From NCBI GenBank assembly GCA_033060915.1, contig CM065393.1, positions 6,633,501-6,697,500 on the forward strand: a stretch of 64,000 nt of DNA, written 5' to 3'. Below, one piece after another: positions 56,897 through 64,000 of this stretch. Origin of the DNA: Euryodendron excelsum (lineage: Eukaryota > Streptophyta > Magnoliopsida > Ericales > Pentaphylacaceae). The notes under the pieces were generated by a model, which was not told where the DNA came from, ran no database searches, and worked only from the letters and a program-made list of their open reading frames with translations. The position numbers and the translations under genes are program-made. The first letter of the stretch is position 1. Each line of letters starts with the position of its first letter.

Positions 56897-59800
56897 CGTT
56901 TGCGTTCTTCACAGCAACGGTAGCTGGTGCTGAAATTGCTAGCCTTCCTGACGTCCGTCTAGTTTCAATAACCCCCTCCCTTGTGAAATCGCTGGTGCTG
57001 AAGTCGTTGAGAGTCGATGCTGAATGCTTTGTGGATTCGACGATGAATGCTTCTGCTATGTGAAATCGCTGCTGAGGGAGAGCTCCGACTGTTCTTGCTT
57101 TTGGAGCTCCGACTTTTGATCGCAGAGCTCTGACTTTGTGACATCGTTGCTTGCTGAAATCACTGGTGTCGGGAGAAACTTACTCTGTATTGCCCATGTA
57201 GGTTAGGTAAGCATTGTTTGATAAATTGCCTCTATGAGTAATTATCTCTGTGGAAGGTTTAATTGAATAACAAATTTTGGTGTCTACAATAGAAGCAAAA
57301 ATTGTCAACAAATGCATAAAAAATAGGTGGTTAGTTACTGTCATTTATGCAATTGGTCCTTTACCATCTACAATTTACATCCCATATTACACAGTCCATC
57401 TAAGAAACACGCCATTTTCTAGGTTCATGTTGTTCTTTTGTTTTCTTCTTTGACTCTTTCCATTTTTGTTTAATTCATGCACCATGTTGGATTGAGGTCT
57501 GTCCATTCTCCATCAATAACTTCCAAACCAGCCGTTTTGTTCTCTTTCAGTTGGGCCGATGCTGCAATTTTAACCCTTATGTTTGAATTTGAATTTAAAA
57601 AGTATGATTCTAAGTAAGTTCTATCATGTTTGGATGATTTGCTTCTGCAGTTCTTATTTGTAGAATAAACTGTGTTTGGTAGTCCCTCTTTCAATTAAAG
57701 GGTTCCTTGGCATTGTGTGGTGTTGTTGTACCTTGAATCCAGTTTGGTGGTAGTATAATACCGATTTAAGTGTGCAGAGAAAAGGATATGAAAATTTTCT
57801 TAATTCTTCTTGGGCATATCAGAATTCAAAGTGCTTTGCGTTTGTAAGTTCATCAACCATTTGAATTGACAGTTTTAAATTCCACCAGTTGGTTAGGGTA
57901 ATATAATTAATATTATACTAAACATTGTACAACTTCTAACATGAACCTAGCAAAGACCAATTTTAACTGGTCTTTTACACTACAATATTTTGGGAGTGTT
58001 GCCACGTATATTGTTCTGCTTGCCACGTATATTGTTCTGTAAGATGCCATTTCATGGTTGTATGTGTACCATTCTACTCATGGCGTGCCTAATTTCTATT
58101 TTTGTTTTTACATCTGCAAACCTACTTATAGTGAAAAACTCATTGTCGCAGTGGGAGAGAGTTTGTTATTTTGAGCCAAACAAAGTAATTTATTTACTAT
58201 TAAAAATTCTCTGTACATGATTTATGTGTTGTCTCCGGATTGATGGCCCATCGATAAATATAAAAGCATAGAAGAAAAGAAATACCGTGATAGAAGCGTC
58301 AAACTTTAATTTATTTTATTTATGATTAATTTTGTGGAAGTGAAGTGAACTGAACAGGTAGACTTTGAGTAATTGGACACAAAATAAGGGTAATTACAAA
58401 ACAAAAATTTCCTAACTTAGTATTATTAATTTCTTTCTTGTTTCATATAAAAGAGAGATTTGCAAGGACTTTACTATAAATAATAAGATCATTTTCAACT
58501 TTCAAACAAGAATGACATGATCATCAAATATTAGTGATTTATAATCTTAGATCCTGCTACCAGTCATTCACATTTGACCTTCCATATAAACTTATGAGGA
58601 AGAAAGGAAGTGAAAGAAGTTTTGAGAAGTTGGCAATTGGTAGAAAGTGATAAGTGTGTTGCACTCTAGTGTACTTGGTTCTGAAAATGAATCAGTTGAA
58701 GGGTCTGTATCCTATCACGGTTATGGGTAACCTTTCCTAATCATTCTTTTTAAGTTTTCTTTATCTTGTTGACTGGTGGTCATTTCCCTATCCAGTACGA
58801 GGAAAACAAAGGGGAAAACTGAAAAGAAAAGAAAAAAGTAAACAAAATCGCTTGTGATTCATCAGGTATTCTAATTAGTTGATTGCTTTTGAACTTTCTA
58901 GGATTATTCTGGTAGTGTTGACGATCTTTTAGCGTATCGGGGATATTTTGCTTCACGGTACATATTTTGAGCTCCCTCAATCTTTGCTGGTACTTAATAT
59001 TCCATTCTTAGGGTAAATGAAGTTTTGTTTTAACTCTTTTAAAGGTTGCTGATGTATGGATATATGAAGCTTGTCTTGTTTATCTATTTGTGGTATCCAA
59101 AGATGAAGGTAAAGGATAATCACTATAACAAAATGGAGAGATGTGTGTTTATTACCAACTTAGAGTTGGAAATATAAATTGTGATCACTCGCTTATGCCT
59201 TCAAACTTGAAGTGAATCCTTGTTCTCTTGTAATCAATTTGTGATATTTATGTTTTCTTATCAAATAGATATTCTTGCTTTATATCTTCATTTACATTTC
59301 AATTTGAAGTTACTTGATCGTATAATTGTGATTTATGCTTTCAGATATTTGGACCTCTTCTAGATGAAAGCTAGGTCAGCAGCATAGTGGATGAGATAAC
59401 ACCGATGATCACAACCAACTCAAGTAGAAAAAGAGAGAGCAAAGAGGACCAAAGCTAAAGACTTCAATGCTGAGGGGAGATACACTACGAGAGGAAAATG
59501 AGCAAGAGCGAATCAAAGTTGGTCTTCCAACCAATATTTTTAAGTGAGAGTATTACGAATCACATGTTAATTTCTTTTAATGGTTCTAATAAAGTCTAGT
59601 TTGCCTTTGTTTTTTTGTTTCACAAACCGATTTCCTGATTCATGTAATTGAAATTTTGGAATAACAATTGTTCTTTTATTGTGTCCCTAATAGGTCAAAG
59701 TCATTCCAAAGGTCATATAAAATAGAAGTGCTTTATTTAGTCTTAGTGCCTGTGCTGTACTTGTTAACTATTAGTGGCATTCTATATTTTATTGTATCAC

Positions 59801-60369
59801 TTCTAATGCTCAATTGGAAATTTTGGAGTCAAACTTGAATTTTGTGTGATGAACTTTACCAAGAAGCATACATTCATTTTTTAAATGTTTTTTCCTCTAT
59901 TGTCTTTCTTTGGCCTTGACATTTAGACCTGTGAAATGCTTCTCCCTAGTTTGCATTTTTAATAATTATTGGATATATTAGCAGAGTAACAGGGGGACAA
60001 ATCTATTTTAATTTTTTTTAATGAATTAGACTTTTGCCAGCGTTTTTGAGAAGTGCTGCTAAATTAGGACTTTACAGCAAATTGACACACTTTTACTGGC
60101 ATTTTTTATAATGCCATTACAACTTGACGGTCGAAAAATGGGTGCCAGCGACAGGCCATTTCAGGCGCTGTTAAAACACTGAGGATAAAATGCTGGGACA
60201 AAAAACGCTGGGATAATTCCATAGAACGCCGGGAAGTATTCCCGACATCGATATCATCGACGTTTTTTAAAAAGTGCCAAGAAAAGTGCCGGGAAAGGTT
60301 TTACCCACTTTTTTTTAACTTTTTTCGACATTTATAAAAGCGTCGGCCAATCCCATTTTTGTAGTAGTG
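56573..60369. mobile_element. Non-autonomous CACTA transposon with intact ends, TSD TAA
   Basis: CACTACTACAAA at 56573 and its reverse complement TTTGTAGTAGTG at the right end (60358-60369) form the terminal inverted repeats. TAA is duplicated at 56570-56572 and 60370-60372, the 3-bp duplication of CACTA elements. Subterminal parts carry short GCGGC, GCCGGGA and GCGCTG-type repeats (56590-56720 and 60040-60340), as expected for transposase binding. The 3.8-kb inside has no transposase ORF; 56800-57200 and 59340-59560 are richer in G and C and resemble captured transcribed sequence. Movement would need a transposase from elsewhere. Confidence 0.82.
56857..56898. repeat. (CT)12(CG)9 compound microsatellite
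   Basis: CT repeats at 56857-56880 run directly into CG repeats at 56881-56898, inside the CACTA element. Confidence 0.9.
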
Positions 60370-60372
60370 TAA

Positions 60373-60547
60373 ATTTATTGGCTTGGCCTTTTACGTGGAT
60401 GATATTTTATGTTTGAAGGAGCCCATATGGAAGGGCAATTGTCTACTACTTAATTGCATTCTATAGTAAGGTAAAGACCCTAATAGAGGAGCTCATGTGC
60501 TCAACTTGTCCTTTTTTATTTTTTCCTTCCTCTTAGTTTTGTTCAAT
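60373..60547. other. No recognisable feature
   Basis: Flank of the CACTA element up to the next LTR. The first few bases continue the probable SINE head; nothing else is recognised. Confidence 0.5.
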
Positions 60548-61817
60548 TGATAACATCATCTTTGGGCGTGCTGTCCCGGACACCCAAAAATAAAACCGAT
60601 ACCCGAAAGATAAATATGTAGTAGTGCAAGTAAGGATCGTTCTTACGAAGAATGTTTAGTCTAGTTTTATGTTATGTGAACAAGGATTGGGGGGTTTTGA
60701 ATTTAATGAAAACTATTTTAATAATCACTGCTACGAAATAATTCAGATTAAAGTATTGAAATCAATCAAAAGAACAAACTTTGGTCTGGGTCAACATCCA
60801 CCATCGGATGCAAACATATCAATTCACACATTCAATATTCACCGTCGGAATTATTTTCCTATCTCTCTTTAGTTATAGTTAATCAGAAACAAGCGATCTG
60901 ATTAACCTTAACTATTAAACAACCTAGGAAAAGTACACAAGGTTTAATCTAACAGCAGCCTTAAGAATCAGAGAGATCGATGAAACTAAACAACACAAGC
61001 ACACGCGGTTGCATTTAATTTAGTCGAATGCCCTTCTCAAGAGATAGTAATTCCCAATACAGTAAATCATTAAATCTTAGTTGCTTCACAAATCAGAGGA
61101 ATCAAATAATTACGGATTTGATATATAACTCAGTAGTAGATTGCAATGATTAATAAACTAGTACGCCTTCTAGCGATTAAACAAGACAATCATGAAAATA
61201 GGCATAAAACAACATTCGATACTCAAAGCATAAATCGAATAGTGAAAACAAATTAGATCTCACAGTTTATTATTAATTCTGAGGTTTTTGTCTCCTTTGA
61301 CCAAGATTCAAAGTTTAGCCACGCAAGGCCATGAAAACAACTCAAATAATAACCTTCAATAATCTCAAAAACATCAACAACCCTAGAAACAAAAATAGTC
61401 CCAGCTTTTATAGGTTTTTGAAAATCTGTAGCTGTGCACGACCGTTCGAACGCCCTTGCCACTGTTCGAATGGATCAGACTACCGTTCGAATGGTACGTC
61501 GAACGCATTTCGAACTGTAAAACTTGTTCTCTGAATCTTTCGAACGCTCTTCGAGTCTGGTCTTAACGTGTATCTGTTTGATGTAGCGTTCGAACGCATC
61601 TACTACCGTTCGAACGCCTCTTTGGACTGTTTGAACGCCTCTTCGAACGCTGCGTGTATTTTTGCTCGAATTCATCCATTTTCAGCTAGGATCCTCTTTC
61701 TAGGCATTTCATAGCACCCTAAATCAAAATATAAGAATAGTGAGTATCTTTAAGTATTAAATAAGTATAAAAGATTAAACATTAAGAGATAAAAATGTGA
61801 TATTTGCATTCTCATCA
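60548..61817 (-). mobile_element. 3' LTR of a second minus-strand Athila-like element
   Basis: It starts (minus strand) TGATGAGAATGC right after the PPT. The far end is placed at TGATAACATC (60548), which gives matching TGAT/ATCA termini and 1270 bp, close to the 1273-bp LTR at 42624; that border is inferred. A cluster of TTCGAACG-type palindromes fills 61436-61640. The (minus) end part 'ACGATCCTTACTTGCACTACTA' is usual for Athila LTRs. The 5' LTR lies beyond the window. Confidence 0.7.
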
Positions 61818-61832
61818 AATTCCCCCACGCTT
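61818..61832 (-). other. Polypurine tract of the Athila-like element
   Basis: On the minus strand AAGCGTGGGGGAATT lies directly before the LTR start and is the usual Athila PPT form (CATGGGGGAATT). Confidence 0.8.
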
Positions 61833-63240
61833 AACCTTTGTTCGTCCTCGGGCAAAACTCAAACTCATTTTCCTAATATATCAAAGTCTCAACAAAGAAC
61901 AATCAAACTCTTCAAAACTCATGATATATCATTAACAACATTCTCAAACAACTCATAATCACTTAGCAAGCATTTCCACTTAAAGATGGAGTAAACTGAA
62001 TATGCAGACCCTTACAGATATAAACACTCTACTCTAATGTATTTAAAGGGTGTGTGTATCACTCAAATTCATTCTAATGAAAATGATCTACCATAGGCTT
62101 GCATATCTTTTCATTCTCCATCACTATGATCACATACATAACATGAATCATAAGGACTTTTCAAGGGTTATAACGGGGATTAGGCTCAAGGTGAGAATAT
62201 TTGGGAATGTAGCTCAAAGCCATCGAAACTAGTGGAGCAAAAATGAATCAACTCAATTTTGAATATATAAAACATGTAAAACCAATCACTCCAATCAACA
62301 GCTTCTGTCTTTGTATAAATCCTATATAAATAGACCTATCTCTTAGAATTTTAGGAGGAATTATGAACATGGATAATTTGTAACATTAAAAGCAATTTCC
62401 TCCATCACTTCCCTTCTTTGCTTTTTCTCCTTTTTCCTCTCTCTTTTTCAAAATTACATCAACAATGGAACTCATGAATTGAGAATGAAAACATGTTCCT
62501 TTTCACCAATCATAGCCCTACCACAATTTCAGACACCCCCACACTTATTTCTCGCGCACCTATACATATCATAAGGATGAACAATGCTCCATTAGCTCTA
62601 CAGCTTGGATAAAGGCATTATTATTTTTCGGGTCTAAAGCTTGTAATGTGGGTTCACAATAATGACATATCAAGCTCAAAGGGGTTCACAAAGGGAAAAA
62701 ATTAATTACAAGGTAGGCTATTTAGCTTATGTAGAGATGACCTTAATCATGTTCATGCATTCATGTGTCAATATGACCTCAAAGATAATCAAAGCAAGTT
62801 CTAGAGACACAAATCCAAGGAAGAATATCTCACATGAAAGAAAATAGTGACTGATATGGATGTGTCAGTCTAAAGGCTCAAAATCTCACCAGCTTTTGTC
62901 TACCAAATTCAGTCACTCCAATCTCAAGTAAAATAACTAGACTAATTAATTCTAAGTTCGAAGATTAATTATTCAATCATGTTATGAATTCTTCAAGCTC
63001 AATTGAATCTTGTTTTATTTTATTTTTTATTTTTTTTTCAAAACAAATATGAAAACACAACCTAAATCCCCTCCCCCACACTTAAAACTTACATTATCCC
63101 CAATATAAAGTAAAATGCACAGAAAGGATAAAGATAACTAATAGATAAATGCGAAATTAAGAAAAGAAAAATGAACTTCCCTTAGGTTGTCTCCCAAGCA
63201 GCACCTTTGTTTATTGTCGTGGGCTCGACTCAATACTTCC
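61833..63240 (-). other. 3' untranslated region of the second Athila-like element
   Basis: AT-rich text between integrase and PPT. No extra ORF is found here, unlike in the element at 19884-43896. Short ORFs on either strand show no motif. Confidence 0.55.
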
Positions 63241-64000
63241 TTCTTCAATCAGTATAAATCGGATCCTCAAGGTCCAATTTTTCTACATTCTCAACTTGGA
63301 AACCTTCATAGAATTGCTTAAGTTGATGGCCATTCACCTTGAACACTTTGGAAGTGGCAAAGCTTTGAATTTCAACTGCACTAAGAGGAAAAACATTAGT
63401 AACGAGAAAAGGTCCAATCCAACGAGAACACAATAAGCTTTGTGTATAGAAGAAAACGAAGCCGGGTTTGGTATAGAAGAAATTTCTGACCAACTTTAAA
63501 CTCCTTCCTAGAAATCTTCTTGTCATGAAGCCTTCGTCTTTTCCTTGTAAATTCTTGCACTCTCATAGGCATCATTGCGAATATCCTCTAACTCTTGTAA
63601 TTGCAATTTCTTATGTTCTCCACTTTCATCCATTTTCATGTTAAAACTCTTGATAGACCAATAAGCTTTGTGTTCTAGCTAAACTAGAAGGTGGCACGGT
63701 TTTCCAAATACCAATTGATAAGGTGACATACCAATAGGGGTTTTATATGTAGTCCTGTACGCCCACAAAGCATCATCCAATCGCAAACTCCAATATTTCC
63801 TACTTGGATTGACCATCTTTTCAATGATGGACTTGATCTCTTGATTTGACATTTCCGCTTGTCCACTAATTTGCAGAAGATATGAAGTTGACACCTTGTG
63901 CATTAGATGGTATTTTCTCAACAAAGTCGCCACGGTTCGATTGCAAAAGTGAGTACCTCGATCACTTATTAGAGCTCTTGGGATTCCAAACCTGAAAAAT
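63241..64000 (-). pseudogene. Athila-like integrase, catalytic end and C-terminus (cut by window)
   Basis: Minus-strand blocks: [19 protein letters not shown] with the second catalytic Asp, [20 protein letters not shown] with the Glu, [36 protein letters not shown], then stop and LEHKAYWSIKSFNMKMDESG, KKLQLQELEDIRNDAYESAR, a frameshift at HDKKISRKEFKVGQKFLLY, another near 63450, and SRWIGPFLVTNVFPLSAVEI with KVFKVNGHQLKQFYEGFQVE. These are typical Athila integrase and GPF/Y-type C-terminal blocks. At least one stop and two shifts make it inactive. The first part of the element lies outside the window. Confidence 0.9.

Overview
The window is nuclear DNA of a flowering plant, most likely a eudicot with a large repeat-rich genome. 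It is AT-rich and has no bacterial features. Plant-type LTR retrotransposons lie inside one another, alongside CACTA transposons, a MITE and a probable SINE, and only one host-type gene is recognisable. Exact species cannot be told from the sequence. Nearly every open frame is a broken fragment of a transposon protein or a low-complexity stretch. Short target-site duplications (TSDs) that I could match by eye fix several element borders to the base.

Layout. 1-3438: a gypsy-type LTR (family G1, cut by the window edge) split by a SIRE/Maximus-like copia solo LTR (99-2323, TSD TGTTC). 3.5-11.3 kb: an unclassified repeat (R1) holding a second SIRE-like LTR (4145 to about 10491), itself split by a 4.5-kb Tat/Ogre-like solo LTR (5596-10092, TSD GTGTG). 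11.3-15.3 kb: mostly unassigned AT-rich DNA with a MITE and decayed LTR pieces. 15.28-19.16 kb: the 3' part of a Ty1/copia element (RT end, RNase H, PPT, 3' LTR), its RT split by a G1 solo LTR (15535-17882, TSD GCCAG).

19884-43896: a 24.0-kb Athila-like Ty3/gypsy element (TSD GGTAG) with PBS, gag, protease, RT-RNase H, integrase and two divergent extra ORFs. Inside it, in opposite orientation, sits a complete but dead 11.3-kb Tekay/Del-like chromovirus (27822-39134, TSD TTAGG) with 2.9-kb LTRs and a chromodomain. The inner element is therefore younger than the outer one.

43.9-48.56 kb: a CACTA (En/Spm) deletion derivative with a TNP2-type transposase remnant, a roughly 173-bp tandem array whose units carry a hairpin, and subterminal repeats. 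48.6-53.5 kb: a Tat-like LTR end with PBS, R1 copies and the 3' end of a minus-strand Athila-like element. 53.8-54.1 kb: a polyadenylated retrocopy with a 13-bp TSD. 54690-56063 (minus): a pepsin-type (A1, nepenthesin-like) aspartic peptidase gene with one premature stop. 56573-60369: a non-autonomous CACTA element with intact ends (TSD TAA), inserted at the head of a probable SINE. 60.5-64.0 kb: the LTR and integrase end of another minus-strand Athila-like element that runs off the window.

How parts work together: inside each retroelement the LTR promoter, tRNA primer site, gag-pro-pol and polypurine tract form one transposition unit, but every coding region seen here has stops, frameshifts or catalytic-site changes, so none looks autonomous. 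I found no convincing new biological system. The most worthwhile leads are the hairpin satellite inside the CACTA element, the two extra ORFs in the Athila-like element, the retrocopy and the single-stop peptidase gene.
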